From an uncultured Anaerolineaceae bacterium (GTDB lineage: Bacteria > Chloroflexota > Anaerolineae > Anaerolineales > Anaerolineaceae): a DNA stretch of 44,834 nucleotides. Where the stretch lies: positions 1 through 44,834 of the forward strand of contig CAKMKJ010000024.1 of assembly GCA_927443345.1 (NCBI GenBank), read 5' to 3'. The translations under genes were made by a program, and so were the position numbers. Positions 1 through 10,400 of this stretch are shown here, in pieces. Each line of letters begins with the position of its first letter. Positions within the stretch are counted from its first letter, which is position 1. The notes beneath the pieces were generated by a model. The model did not search any database. It worked only from the letters and a program-made list of their open reading frames with translations, and had not been told where the DNA came from.

Positions 1-71
1 TCAACTTAGGTGTCTGTCCATCTAACTCACTAGGGTCTTTCTTTTTCTGTCTTGTTTAAAGGGGGCAGTTC

Positions 72-92
72 AAAAAACCGGGTTCGTTTTTT
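72..92 (-). terminator. weak terminator-like hairpin
   Basis: A 7-bp A/T-rich stem (aaaaaac at 72-78, gtttttt at 86-92) encloses a 7-base loop at the stop codon of the VOC-family gene. It could end the minus-strand transcript. The stem is almost entirely A-T, so the call is weak. I found no gene in bases 1-90. Confidence 0.3.
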
Positions 93-543
93 ATGCCTTC
101 CACGATTGCAACTCAATTATATTCCCTTCGGGGTCGGTGACATAGCACCAGGTTACTTTGGCGCCGGTGGCGATTTGCACGGTGACAATTTCGCCTACCG
201 CCTTGCCGCCTGCTTCCAATACGGATTGTTGTGCGCTTTCTACATTATCCACACTAAACGCGAGATGCCCAAAACCCGGATGGTTGACAACCGGACTTGG
301 TTTCTCTGCTGGTGGATCGTAGCTGAATATTTCAAGTGTAGGTCCATCTTCGCCGTATCCTGGCAAACGCAGGTGCATTCCGTGAACGTGCATGCCTTTA
401 ATACCGGTTCCAGCATCCATATTTGAACCCGAAAGGTCACGTTCAGGCGGCACAGGTGTGCAGCCAAACAACTTTTGATAAAAATCAGCCAGCTTACGCC
501 AGTCTTTGGCGATCAAGTTTGTATGTACATAACGGGCATTCAT
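91..543 (-). CDS. VOC-family (glyoxalase/bleomycin-resistance fold) protein
   Basis: This is a 150-residue single-domain protein of the vicinal-oxygen-chelate fold. It shows the usual paired beta-alpha-beta-beta-beta modules: an N-terminal HTNLIAKDWRKLADFYQ helix entry and a second module with HPGFGHLAFSVDNVESA and a C-terminal YVTDPEGNIIELQSW. His7, the His of GFGHLAF and the Glu of NIIELQ are candidate metal ligands. The substrate cannot be told from sequence; family members include lyases, dioxygenases and resistance proteins. The frame extends upstream to 645, but that part only overlaps the neighbouring gene, and the family fold starts at the ATG at 541-543. It lies 5 bases after the TudS-like gene and is probably translated with it. 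The specific function is unknown. Confidence 0.85.
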   Translation of the reverse strand: MNARYVHTNLIAKDWRKLADFYQKLFGCTPVPPERDLSGSNMDAGTGIKGMHVHGMHLRLPGYGEDGPTLEIFSYDPPAEKPSPVVNHPGFGHLAFSVDNVESAQQSVLEAGGKAVGEIVTVQIATGAKVTWCYVTDPEGNIIELQSWKA

Positions 544-548
544 CGTGT

Positions 549-1097
549 TCACGAGTTTAACAATTCTTTCAATGTGTCCAGGGCTGCCTGGGGATCTTGC
601 GCCTTGATCCCGCGGATGGGGATCTTGACGCCCTGGTCGGCGCATTCTTCTTTAAATATCTTGATGAAGATTCCACTGCCGTCCGTTTCTTTTCCGTTTT
701 CCCAGGTGGTTTCAACACCGCAGGTCGGTGACCCATTGATTCCCAGCATGCCAACCACGGTAAATCCGTTAAGTTGATATTGTTTGATCTGATAAATAAG
801 ATCGTATGAGATTTTTCCACAAAGCACTTTGGGTACAGTTTTGTTCATCAATACGCCAACACGGTCGTCTTCTGATTCAACCATGGTTTCTTTGTCTTTC
901 TCTACTCTCCGATCCAGACCAAGAAAAAGCAGTTCCGGGCAGGGTATTTGGATAATCCCCACACCGGCATCTAACAATGCTTGAGTCACTTCACGCATGG
1001 CGCCAGGGTAGGAAGCGCAGCGGTCAATTTTGGCATTTTGGTTTAAGATGCAGTGTGATACCAAGATAACTTTTTTACTGCGTGCGTCTGTGAACAT
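549..1097 (-). CDS. TudS/DUF523-related putative desulfidase
   Basis: The 182-residue product resembles the DUF523/TudS family, whose characterised member removes sulfur from thiouracil with a [4Fe-4S] cluster held by three cysteines. The three expected positions are visible: C16 in VSHCILNQ, C53 in IPCPELLFLG and C126 in GSPTCGVETTW. The variant SHCILNQN start matches the CD3072-type subgroup rather than classical TudS, so the true substrate is open. The ATG at 1095-1097 is preferred to an upstream TTG at 1109 because a clear GGAGGT lies about 5 bases before it. The gene leads a two-gene minus-strand unit with the VOC protein. Confidence 0.75.
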   Translation of the reverse strand: MFTDARSKKVILVSHCILNQNAKIDRCASYPGAMREVTQALLDAGVGIIQIPCPELLFLGLDRRVEKDKETMVESEDDRVGVLMNKTVPKVLCGKISYDLIYQIKQYQLNGFTVVGMLGINGSPTCGVETTWENGKETDGSGIFIKIFKEECADQGVKIPIRGIKAQDPQAALDTLKELLNS

Positions 1098-1195
1098 GGC
1101 TACCTCCAAAGTAAGGGGTTAGTGTCTATATTATAAATGATGCCCCGAACTGCCAGGGCATCATCCTATTTGTTATCTGTAATTAAGATTTCTCA

Positions 1196-2095
1196 CTAGA
1201 CCAGGGGCAGAATATTTTGATCGATTTCTGCATCGGTCACAGCGGGTTTAATATCTTTGTGCAGAGACCATTCTTCAATGTGTTCAGTTTTCTTGCCTGG
1301 TTGTATCTCTACCATTGGGCCGAGTGTTTCAACTTCGAGCATGTTCTGATCAGTGTAGGTTTCAAAATTACAATTCATATCCGGATAGGTCAGTGACGGG
1401 TTATAGCCGAATCGCTTAATGAAAACTTGATCGCCAAGTTGGTAGGCAGCCCAACCATAGGTATTGGTTGAACCAATTTTCTGGCAGTAATCCAATGAAC
1501 TGTCTTGTTTGAGCGAATAATACTTGTCGCCCCAAATCCAGCGGGGATCATCCATCTTGGTAAATCCCCATAAGGTTAGGGTGTGCGTTGGAAGTAAATT
1601 ATCGTCGTGACTGAATTTGGGAGGATGAGGAACGATCACCTTGCCGCCGGCTTTCATCACTGTCAGCGCCCACATGGCTAATGGAATAGGCCATACGCTG
1701 TGATTGATCATCGTGTGGTTGACTTTTACCCTGGCTTCAGATTCTGAAAGATGAACCTCAACAATCTTTTGAATGCCGTTGGCTTCAATGGGGGCTGAGA
1801 ACCTGGCGCCGTCTTTTAAAAGTTTCACTTGAACTGGAAAGTTATCAGGTACATAAGTGCGTACGATGTCTTCTGGCGCATGCCAGAGGCGGTGTCCGCC
1901 GTATGTGCGCCATTTGTTTCCACCGGTTTGGCCTGCATCTTCTTCATTTTCATAGAGCAGATTTTCTCCGCCTTTGAATGCCAGGTGGATAATCCTGGGG
2001 CCGACATCAGAGAGAACTATTAGTTCTATAAGTTCATTGCTTATTTTTACGCAATTTGGCCAGCCCTTGTATGAAACTTTATCTAATTCCACCAT
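1196..2095 (-). CDS. DUF4380-like galactose-mutarotase-fold protein
   Basis: The 299-residue protein is all-beta in appearance and resembles the DUF4380 / aldose-1-epimerase-like superfamily. Visible motifs are VGPRIIHLAFKGGENLLYE near the N-terminus, GGHRLWHAPED (a typical His-containing sugar-site segment) and a C-terminal VEIQPGKKTEHIEEWSL, which matches the closing strand of mutarotase-fold proteins. It probably binds or processes a sugar, but no substrate can be assigned. No signal peptide is seen, so it is probably cytoplasmic. The ATG at 2093-2095 is chosen over the upstream ATG at 2140 because AGGTGA lies just before it and the longer version has no ribosome site. It stands alone between the TudS/VOC pair and the divergent signalling operon. 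Confidence 0.7.
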   Translation of the reverse strand: MVELDKVSYKGWPNCVKISNELIELIVLSDVGPRIIHLAFKGGENLLYENEEDAGQTGGNKWRTYGGHRLWHAPEDIVRTYVPDNFPVQVKLLKDGARFSAPIEANGIQKIVEVHLSESEARVKVNHTMINHSVWPIPLAMWALTVMKAGGKVIVPHPPKFSHDDNLLPTHTLTLWGFTKMDDPRWIWGDKYYSLKQDSSLDYCQKIGSTNTYGWAAYQLGDQVFIKRFGYNPSLTYPDMNCNFETYTDQNMLEVETLGPMVEIQPGKKTEHIEEWSLHKDIKPAVTDAEIDQNILPLV

Positions 2096-2327
2096 TCTGT
2101 CACCTGCCTTTATTTTGCACGAATTGTCCAATTTTATCATTTATTACAAATTCAATTTTACGCGATAAGTACATTCTTGAATTTAAGGCCATCTTTATTC
2201 AGTTATTAGTGCAATTGTGTTAAAACTTAGATGTAGATACAGATTTTTACCGTAGATTTCAAAGCGCTCACATCAACTCTATTAACCATAATTTGCCTCT
2301 TTTTGATATATTGTTATATAGTATTAA

Positions 2328-2352
2328 GTAATATTACACATTAACTGTTAAT
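2328..2352. promoter_or_regulatory. two adjacent palindromes upstream of the signalling operon
   Basis: The intergenic stretch 2096-2386 is very A/T rich. It holds a perfect 10-base palindrome (gtaatattac, 2328-2337) followed two bases later by attaac-t-gttaat (2340-2352). The pair lies 35-60 bases before the ATG of the binding lipoprotein and could be an operator. I did not find a convincing -35/-10 pair at normal spacing. Confidence 0.35.
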
Positions 2353-2386
2353 CTGAATTTTTATTGGTTTATTGGGTTGAGGGATT

Positions 2387-3532
2387 ATGGCAAAAATGAC
2401 TCAGAAATTCCACTTGGCAATTGTTTGCTTAATGGTTTTATTGGTTTGCCTTTCAAGTTGCATGAAAAAACCCCCAATACATATTGGATTAGCAGCTCAA
2501 CTAACAGGTAAACAAGCAGACTTGGGTATTCAACTGCGCAATGGTGTGCAATTGGCAGTTGACGAGATCAACGCCTCTGGGGGAATTAATGGCCGGAATC
2601 TGGAGTTATTGGTTGAGGATGATTTGGGTACTCCGCAAGGGGCAAAAGACGCACAAAACAAGTTAATTGATAAAGGTGTGGTCGCAATTATTGGCCATTT
2701 TACCAGTGCCCAAACATTGGCTGGTTATGAGGTGGCTCACGAACGCGGTGTTTTGTTATTTAGTGCAACTGCATCCACATCGCTTATGACGGGGATCGAA
2801 GATTTGTTTTATCGTACAGTCTCTTCGACTGACGCATTGGGAAGCGGGTTGGCAACTTATATCATTGAAGACAGAAATATTAATACCATCGCTATCATCT
2901 ACGATGAAGACAACAATTCCTATTCTGAACCATTAGCAAATTCATTTACCGATACTTATCGAAAATCAGGTGGAATCATCACTCATGTAGAAAAATTTTC
3001 TTCATCGCAAGACGCTGATTTTTCTCAATCAGTTGCAAAGATGAAAAATTCTTTGGCTGATGCTGTTCTCATTATTGCATCACCCTATGATACAGCTTTA
3101 ATTGCACAAACCATATTTTTGCAAGATTGGGCACCTGCATTATTTACCTCGTCTTGGGCTCAAAGTGAAACTCTTTTTGAGACTGGCGGCAAAACCCTTG
3201 AGGGGATGGAAACCATTGCTGGTTTTGACGTAAACGACCAAAACCCTGAACTGGATGAATTTAAACAAAAATATGAACAAGTTTTTGGTAATCATCCAAT
3301 CTTCTCTGCCATGGAAGGTTATGAAACCATGCACATGCTTGCCATTGCTTTGCAAAAGACCAATGGCAGTGCAGAGAACTTGGGCGAAGAATTGATCAGT
3401 GTTCAAGATTACATCGGTTTAAACGGACCAGTTAAATTGGATGCTTATGGTGATGCTGTGAGAAATTTGGCAATTCAAAAAGTTATAAATAGAACATTTG
3501 TGACCATTAAGAAGTTGGAGATTGCTCAATGA
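2387..3532 (+). CDS. LivK-like periplasmic binding lipoprotein (Peripla_BP_6), sensor-linked
   Basis: This 381-residue protein is an extracytoplasmic solute-binding protein of the branched-chain amino acid/amide type I fold. A lipoprotein signal ends in the lipobox LSSC with Cys25. The mature part begins IHIGLAAQLTGKQADLG, followed by GVQLAVDEINASGGINGR, the classical family signature. No permease or ATPase gene follows. Instead its stop overlaps the start of a membrane PAS sensor (shared ATGA at 3529-3532). The context therefore suggests a ligand-capturing protein that feeds a sensor rather than a transporter. The ligand could be an amino acid, an amide or a related small polar molecule. The start is supported by a GAGGG four bases upstream of the ATG. 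It opens the 2.4-14.1 kb operon. Confidence 0.85.
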   Translation: MAKMTQKFHLAIVCLMVLLVCLSSCMKKPPIHIGLAAQLTGKQADLGIQLRNGVQLAVDEINASGGINGRNLELLVEDDLGTPQGAKDAQNKLIDKGVVAIIGHFTSAQTLAGYEVAHERGVLLFSATASTSLMTGIEDLFYRTVSSTDALGSGLATYIIEDRNINTIAIIYDEDNNSYSEPLANSFTDTYRKSGGIITHVEKFSSSQDADFSQSVAKMKNSLADAVLIIASPYDTALIAQTIFLQDWAPALFTSSWAQSETLFETGGKTLEGMETIAGFDVNDQNPELDEFKQKYEQVFGNHPIFSAMEGYETMHMLAIALQKTNGSAENLGEELISVQDYIGLNGPVKLDAYGDAVRNLAIQKVINRTFVTIKKLEIAQ

Positions 3533-6500
3533 AGCTAAAGGCAACTTCATCACCGGTGCCATTAAAGAAAGTTATTTCAAGATTATTAAAATATCAGTGG
3601 TTGTTGGTTTCAATTACGGTAACCCTGATCATCATACTGGCATCCTTTTTCAGTGGAAAAAATCAAATTAAAAGCCAACAGCAATCTACACTGTTATTAG
3701 CGAACAGTGCTGGCCAATACTTTATCAACGCAGCTAATGCAGTGCAAGCTTTGGCGACAAATTCACCAAACCAGGTAAATCTTGAAGTAATCCAGGAATC
3801 GAACGCGTTTTTTGATTCTCTCTATGTCATCAATGCAAATGGTCAATTAGCTGCCATAGCTCCCAAAAGCAGTCAATTTAAAATTGGCATGGATATGACC
3901 GGACATCCAGGTTTTATAAATGGGATTGAAGGAATTCCCTATTCAAAACCATTTATCTCTCAACGCACTGGCAAGCCTACTGTCTACATCAGCTATCCGA
4001 TTTTAAATGATGAAGGAATGGTAATTGGAGAGTTTAATTTAAACGGTTTGGAAGAAAACCTTGCGGTCATGAGTTTGAGTCAAGAGATTGATTTTTATAT
4101 AACAGATTCATCTGGCGTATTCTTGTTTCATCCGAGTTATGAGATGGTTGAGCAGCAGCAAAAAATTGGTTATGTGGATTCTTTTTCACACTACCAAGAT
4201 GGAATAGAAGTGCGATTAATTAGAGAACATGGAAAATTGCATATTTCTGAGATTGCAGAAATCTCACAGACCGGTTGGTGGGCGATTACCGAAACTTCAA
4301 TTCTGTCAGTTTATGGCGTGATTGTTTATCCTGCCATAATTGGCTTGTTGCTAATTGGTCTGCTTTATTGGGTGATTGTACGCCGTGAACGCGAAGTGAT
4401 CATTAATCAGGTGATTAATCCAATTAGCGAGTTGGACAGGATCGCATTGGCAATTTCACAGGGGAATTTTGCAGAAACCCCAAAAACCGCTTATCCCACA
4501 CTTTATACCGAGATTGCTACATTAATTTCAACTTTTGAATATATGCAGCACGAAATCCAAAAGCATACCGAAGAACTGCGGATAAGTGAAGAAAAATATC
4601 GCACAGTCGCCGACTTTACCTATGATTGGGAGGCCTGGCGTTTGCCAAATGGAAATTATAGTTATGTTTCACCTTCCTGTGAACGAATTTCTGGCTATAA
4701 AGCTGTAGAATTTTTAAACAATCCAAATTTCCTTGTCAACATTGTCATTCCTGAAGATAAATCGATTCTTGAAGAGCACTATAGTATTCAAAATAATAAA
4801 GAAATCTGTCATGTTGATTTTCGATTGCTTGATATACATGGAAATATTCACTGGATTAGCCATTGGTGCTCACCAGTGTATGGTGATAACGGCGAATTCA
4901 TCGGTCGCCGCGAAAGCAACCGGGATATTACAGATCGCAAGGCCAAAGAAATAGAGCTTGAAAAATGGGGTCAAATTTTTGAGCATGCCGAATGGGGCAT
5001 TGCCATCGGAAGTGCAGATGGGAAATCTATTGAACTTTTTAATCCTTCCTATGCAAGAATGCATGGTTATGAACCAGATGAATTAACAGGCCTAAAGATA
5101 CCTGATTTGTTTGCACCGGAATGTCGGGCAGATATTGCTGAAAATATACAATTAGCGCACCAAAAAGGGCACCACGTTTGGGAGTGCCTCCACATTCATA
5201 AAGATGGACATACTTTTCCAGCGGTGATGGATGTGACTGCTGTAAAAGACGAAAAAGGTGAAGTGAAATATCGGGTGGTGAACCTCCAGGATGTAAGTGA
5301 AAAACGAAAAATTGAAAATGAACTGCGTTTATCTGAAGCAAAATTCTCAACCGCTTTCAAAACTTCTCCAGACTCAATCAATATTAATCGACTTACAGAT
5401 GGGTTATATATCGAAATTAACGAAGGATATACTCAATTAACCGGTTATACACGTGACGATGTAATTGGGAAAACTTCGCTTGAAATAAATGTTTGGGTAA
5501 ATCCAGAAGATCGGAAAAAATTAGTATTAGGATTGCGCGAAAACGGCATTGTCAATAACCTCGAAGCTCAATTTCGTACAAAAACGGGAGTTATTAAAAA
5601 TTGCCTAATGTCTGCAAGAGTGATTGAGATTGAAGGCGAGCCATGCATCTTGTCAATTACACGTGATCTTACTGAGAGGCTCCTGGCTGAAAGCAAGCTC
5701 AAAGAAAGCGAAGAGAAATTTGCCAAGATTTTTCATGAAGCACCAGTCTGGATTTCGATCACGGATTTTGATACGGCCAAGTATTTGGATGTTAATGAAG
5801 AGGCACTTAGAGCAACCGGTTTCACCAGGGATGAAGTCATTGGTCATACAGCAGAAGAAATAGGATTTTTTGAAAAAGGGGAAAGGAAAAAAATCATAAA
5901 TGAAATCAACGAAAAAGGACGAGTGATTGATTGTGAAATGACTTTTCATGCCAAAAATGGATCATTGATGTGGGGAATTCTAAACGCAGAACAACTGGTT
6001 GTTAATGGAAATAAATGCATACTTACTATTATCAATGACATCACAGAACGCAAACAAGCTGAAGAATCAAAGCGAGAAAGTGACGAATATTTTAAAGCAT
6101 CCTTTGAAAATGCCAATATTGGTGCTTGCCAGGTTGATGACAACGGCATGTTCCTCAATGTTAATGACGAATATTGCAGAATTGTTGGTTTTTCGCGTAG
6201 TGAACTTTTGCAGCTTACTTTTAATGACATAACACACCCTGAAGATAGAGCTATCGGTTTATCTGTTCACAGAAAAATGCAAACCAATGAAACAAATCAG
6301 GACATATTTGAAAAACGTTATATTCACAAATCAGGAAAGGTTGTTTGGGTCAGAATATCCAATGCAAGTGTGCACGATGCAAAGGGCGATCTTAAGTACG
6401 TGGTTGCTTATGTTCAAGATATCACAGAAGAAAAGTTGGCAGAAGAAAAAGTTAAAGAATCAGAATTGAATTTGAAAAATGCCCAAAAATATGCCCGCAT

Positions 6501-7380
6501 TGGCAGTTGGGTCTGGAATATCAAAACTGACCAACTGGATTGGTCTGACGAGATGTTTAGAATTTTTGCAATCGAAAAAGATTCCTTCTCCGGGCGCCTT
6601 CAGGATGTCATTTCCAGAGCTATCCATCCAGATGATTTGCCAAAAGTAAACGAATCTACTGAGTCAGTAATTAAAAACAGCAAACCAATTCCTGTGGAAT
6701 ATCGCATTATTTGGCCTGATGGTTCCATTCGTACAGTCTGGGCTGAAGCGGGAGAACTGGTTCTTGGTGAAGATGGACGTCCCTCCCTATTAAAAGGGAC
6801 CGTTCAGGACATTACCGAGCGCAAACACCTGGAAGAGGAGATTCTAAAAAGCGAACAAAAGAACCGCTTATTGATCTCTCAAATGCATCAGGGTTTGGCA
6901 GTTCATGAAATCATTTTGGATGAAAACGGAAAGCCAGTAGATTATCGTTTCCTGGATATTAATGAAAGTTTTGAACGATTGACGGGATTAAAGGCAGCCG
7001 ATCTCATCGGTAAAAGAGTTTTAGAGGTCTTGCCAGGTACAGAGAAATCCTGGATAGAAAAATATGGCCGCGTGGCACTAACCGGTGAGCCCATTGAATT
7101 TGAAGATTTACACAGCGAATTGGGCAAATATTACGGCGTTGTGGCTTATTCACCCCAACCCAACCAGTTTGCGGTCATTATTTCAGATATTTCAGATCGT
7201 AAACAAAAAGAAATGCAATTGGCTGAACAGATGAACGAACTTCAACGCTGGCATAATGTCACCCTTGGCCGTGAAGACAGAATTCGTGAGTTGAAAATTG
7301 AGGTGAATAAGTTGTTGTCAGAACAAGGATCTTCCATCCGTTATCCAAGTGTGGCAGATAATGCCGATACTAATCAATGA
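3529..7380 (+). CDS. membrane sensor with Cache-like domain, HAMP and seven PAS domains, no kinase
   Basis: The 1283-residue protein has a first membrane helix at about residues 19-41, an extracytoplasmic Cache-like region at about 42-260 (with typical PSYEMVEQQQKIGYVDSF and WWAITETSI segments), a second membrane helix at about 264-286 and a HAMP linker to about 345. Seven PAS/PAC units follow, each closing with a DITERK-like sequence (near residues 475, 595, 720, 845, 970, 1100 and 1220). The C-terminus ends with a coiled-coil tail, LQRWHNVTLGREDRIREL, a segment that often closes PAS arrays. No HisKA, HATPase, GGDEF or EAL domain is present, so it has no output of its own and probably acts on the kinase encoded next. 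It overlaps the binding lipoprotein by four bases, which points to coupled translation and a joint sensory complex. Confidence 0.85.
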   Translation: MKLKATSSPVPLKKVISRLLKYQWLLVSITVTLIIILASFFSGKNQIKSQQQSTLLLANSAGQYFINAANAVQALATNSPNQVNLEVIQESNAFFDSLYVINANGQLAAIAPKSSQFKIGMDMTGHPGFINGIEGIPYSKPFISQRTGKPTVYISYPILNDEGMVIGEFNLNGLEENLAVMSLSQEIDFYITDSSGVFLFHPSYEMVEQQQKIGYVDSFSHYQDGIEVRLIREHGKLHISEIAEISQTGWWAITETSILSVYGVIVYPAIIGLLLIGLLYWVIVRREREVIINQVINPISELDRIALAISQGNFAETPKTAYPTLYTEIATLISTFEYMQHEIQKHTEELRISEEKYRTVADFTYDWEAWRLPNGNYSYVSPSCERISGYKAVEFLNNPNFLVNIVIPEDKSILEEHYSIQNNKEICHVDFRLLDIHGNIHWISHWCSPVYGDNGEFIGRRESNRDITDRKAKEIELEKWGQIFEHAEWGIAIGSADGKSIELFNPSYARMHGYEPDELTGLKIPDLFAPECRADIAENIQLAHQKGHHVWECLHIHKDGHTFPAVMDVTAVKDEKGEVKYRVVNLQDVSEKRKIENELRLSEAKFSTAFKTSPDSININRLTDGLYIEINEGYTQLTGYTRDDVIGKTSLEINVWVNPEDRKKLVLGLRENGIVNNLEAQFRTKTGVIKNCLMSARVIEIEGEPCILSITRDLTERLLAESKLKESEEKFAKIFHEAPVWISITDFDTAKYLDVNEEALRATGFTRDEVIGHTAEEIGFFEKGERKKIINEINEKGRVIDCEMTFHAKNGSLMWGILNAEQLVVNGNKCILTIINDITERKQAEESKRESDEYFKASFENANIGACQVDDNGMFLNVNDEYCRIVGFSRSELLQLTFNDITHPEDRAIGLSVHRKMQTNETNQDIFEKRYIHKSGKVVWVRISNASVHDAKGDLKYVVAYVQDITEEKLAEEKVKESELNLKNAQKYARIGSWVWNIKTDQLDWSDEMFRIFAIEKDSFSGRLQDVISRAIHPDDLPKVNESTESVIKNSKPIPVEYRIIWPDGSIRTVWAEAGELVLGEDGRPSLLKGTVQDITERKHLEEEILKSEQKNRLLISQMHQGLAVHEIILDENGKPVDYRFLDINESFERLTGLKAADLIGKRVLEVLPGTEKSWIEKYGRVALTGEPIEFEDLHSELGKYYGVVAYSPQPNQFAVIISDISDRKQKEMQLAEQMNELQRWHNVTLGREDRIRELKIEVNKLLSEQGSSIRYPSVADNADTNQ

Positions 7381-7434
7381 ACTGCATCTTGAATAACCCT
7401 TTCAATAAACACGTTCTTTTTATGGATAATTCGT

Positions 7435-10400
7435 ATGAAATATAAATTACAAGACCTGATTGATTTACAACAATTTCAAGAGTTGCAGGACAGGTTAAAC
7501 GAAATCTATTCGTTTCCTGCTGCAATTATCGATCTGGATGGCAATGTGCTAACTGCTACTGCGTGGCAGGATGTTTGCACCAAATTCCATCGTGTGAATC
7601 AGCAGTGTGAAATTGACTGCAAAAAAAGCGACCTTTATATTCTGGAACATTTATCCGAGGCCAACCCCGCGGTGAGCTATGAATGTCCGCGTGGGTTGAT
7701 TGACAATGCCACCCCCATCATCATTGACGGCATCCACTATGGCAATTACTTCACCGGGCAATTCTTTCTAAAAAAACCAAATCTTGAGGTCTTTAGGCAG
7801 CAGGCTAAGGAATTTGGGTTTGATGAATCAGCCTACATTGAAGCGGTCAAGAAAGTGCCCGTCTGGTCAAAAAAACAACTTAATGATTACCTTTTCTTTA
7901 TCAAAGGGTTGATTGAAGTTATTTCTGAAAGCGGTTTAAAGAGACTAAGAGAGAATGAAGCCAGAAGCCGGGAATCAGCTATCGAAAATAAATACCAGAA
8001 TCTTTCAAAAGATTTACCCCTTTTTGTTTCCACTTTTTTGCCCGATGGCACAATTACATATGTTGATAAAATGTTGGCAGATCTAGTGCACCAAAAACCT
8101 GAAGAGCTGATTGGCAAGGTGTTTTTTGATTTTTTACTACCTGACGATCGTGAATTGATAAAAAATAATATCAACCAGTTATCTCTTCAAAATCCAGTTG
8201 AAACCCATGACCAAAAATTCATTGCCCAAAATGGAGAGGTCAGATGGCATCTATGGATTAACCGGGCATTTTTCGATGATAATGGCGACCCGGTTCTTTA
8301 TCAGGCAGTCGGCCAGGATATTACTGAACGAAAAATTCTTGAGCAGCAAAAAGACCAACAAAATCTGGAGCTGAGCATCGTTTTTGAGGCGGGAAAAAAA
8401 TTAAGTCAATCACTTGATTTGCTAGAAATTTACAAAACCTTTTATCTTCAGATTAAACGCATCATGAAATGCGAGAATCTATATATATCCGAATTTAATC
8501 ACGAAACAGAAATGAACACAGCTTTATTCGCAGTAAATGAAGGAATTTTCCTTGATGTGTCTGAATTTCCGCAAATCCCTTTGGAACCTGAAGGAAAGGG
8601 CATTCAAAGCCCGGTGATTCGATCAGGAATTGCCCAAAATATTAGCGATTATCCTGCAGCATTGAAAAACACAAATACAAATTACTATATCAACGATGAA
8701 GGAAAACCAGTTCCAGATGAAGTTATTGAAGATGACACGCCTTATACAAAATCGGCGCTGGTCATTCCAATTTTGTTAAATAATCACGTGCAGGGTGTGG
8801 TGCAAATCCAATCCAGTGAATATAACGCATACACTGAAAGTGATCTGCGCCTGGCTGAGCTGCTTGTCTCTCAGATTGCAGTGGCTTCAAACAATGCCAA
8901 ACTATATCAAAAATCTCAACAAGATATTGCAGAACGTAATCAAGCGATAGATGACTTAAAAATTACCGAAGAAAGATATCGCAAGCTTTTTGAAAATTCT
9001 CCAGTAGGTTATCAATCTTTAGACATTGATGGCAAATTTATTGAAGTTAACCAGACCTGGCTTGATATTTTGGGATATCAACGAGAAAATGTCATCGGTC
9101 ATTGGTTTGGTGATTTTTTGGTGCCTGAAATGGTAGCTGCATTTAGAGAACGGTTTCCAAAATTCAAAGAAGCAGGCGAAGTCCACAATCAATTTAAAAT
9201 GCTTCATAAAGACGGCCATATTGTTGAAGTTTCTTTTGATGGAAAAATTGGCTATGATCAAAAAGGAAAATTCAAACAAACCCATTGTATTTTAAATGAT
9301 ATTACGCTTCGCAATCAAATCATGAAAGACCTGCAAGAGAGCGAGAATCGTTTTAGGCTTAGCATATTGAACTCTCCCCTTCCCATCATGTTGGAAGCAG
9401 ACAATGGTGAAATCTTGGTCATCAGCCGCTCGTGGGAGGAATTAACTGGTTATACTCATGAAGAAATTCCAACCATTGATTTGTGGGTTAAAAAAGCTTA
9501 TGGTGAAAAATCTGATTCTGTCCGTGCCAAAATCAGAAACGTTTTTGAAATGGAGAAAACAATCAATGAGGGAGAATTTGAAATTACAACCAGGAGCGGG
9601 CAAAAATTGATTTGGGATTTCAGTTCATCCTACTTGGGCAAGTTGAACGATGGTCGAAAACTGGTTGTTTCTATGGCTAAAGATGTTACAGATCGAAAGA
9701 AAATAGAAAATGACAATCAGCGTATCCAAAAAGAGCTGGAGAAATTACTTGATGAGGCAAATCGTTCTCGCTTGAGTTTGTTGAGTGTGATCGAAGATCA
9801 AAAAGAGGCACAAGAAAAAATTCGACAGCTTAATGCTGAACTTGAAAAACGGGTAGAAGAGAGAACGGCTCAGCTCGTGGCTGCCAACAAAGAATTGGAA
9901 GCTTTTTCATATTCAGTCTCTCACGACCTGAGGGCTCCGCTTAGGGGCATTGATGGGTGGAGCCTTGCGCTGCAAGAAGATTATGCCGATAAACTTGATG
10001 AGAATGGACGCAAGTATGTTGATCGCGTGCGTTCTGAAATCCAGCGCATGGGGCAATTGATTGATGGATTGCTCTTGCTTTCACGCGTTACGCGGATGGA
10101 ATCCAGGCAAACATCCATAGATCTTTCTGAAATGGCGAAGACCGTTGTCTCGCGTTATACAGAACAAAACACCCAAAAACAGTTTAATATCAAAATTGAA
10201 CAAGATCTCTTTGATATTGGCGATGCTGATTTACTTCAGATCGTATTCAATAATCTTTTGGAAAACGCGGTTAAATTTACCAGCAAGGTTGCTTCACCAG
10301 AAATAGAATTTGGAAGAAAAATGATTGATGAAAGACCAATTTATTTCATAAAGGACAACGGGGCTGGCTTCGACATGAATTATGCAAAAAACCTGTTCGG

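Noticed and set aside
1-90. End of an insertion sequence at the left edge
   Set aside because: The sequence around gtgtctgtccatct is faintly like the AGTGGACTGACTG stretch at the right edge, but no reading frame or clear terminal repeat supports it.
544-645. N-terminal extension of the VOC protein
   Set aside because: It overlaps the end of the TudS-like gene in another frame and reads as Arg/Pro/Gly-rich noise. The VOC fold starts at 543.
4570-7200. Tandem DNA repeat in the seven-PAS gene
   Set aside because: The repeated DITERK-type motifs come from PAS domain architecture. The DNA of the units is not alike enough to be a nucleotide repeat.
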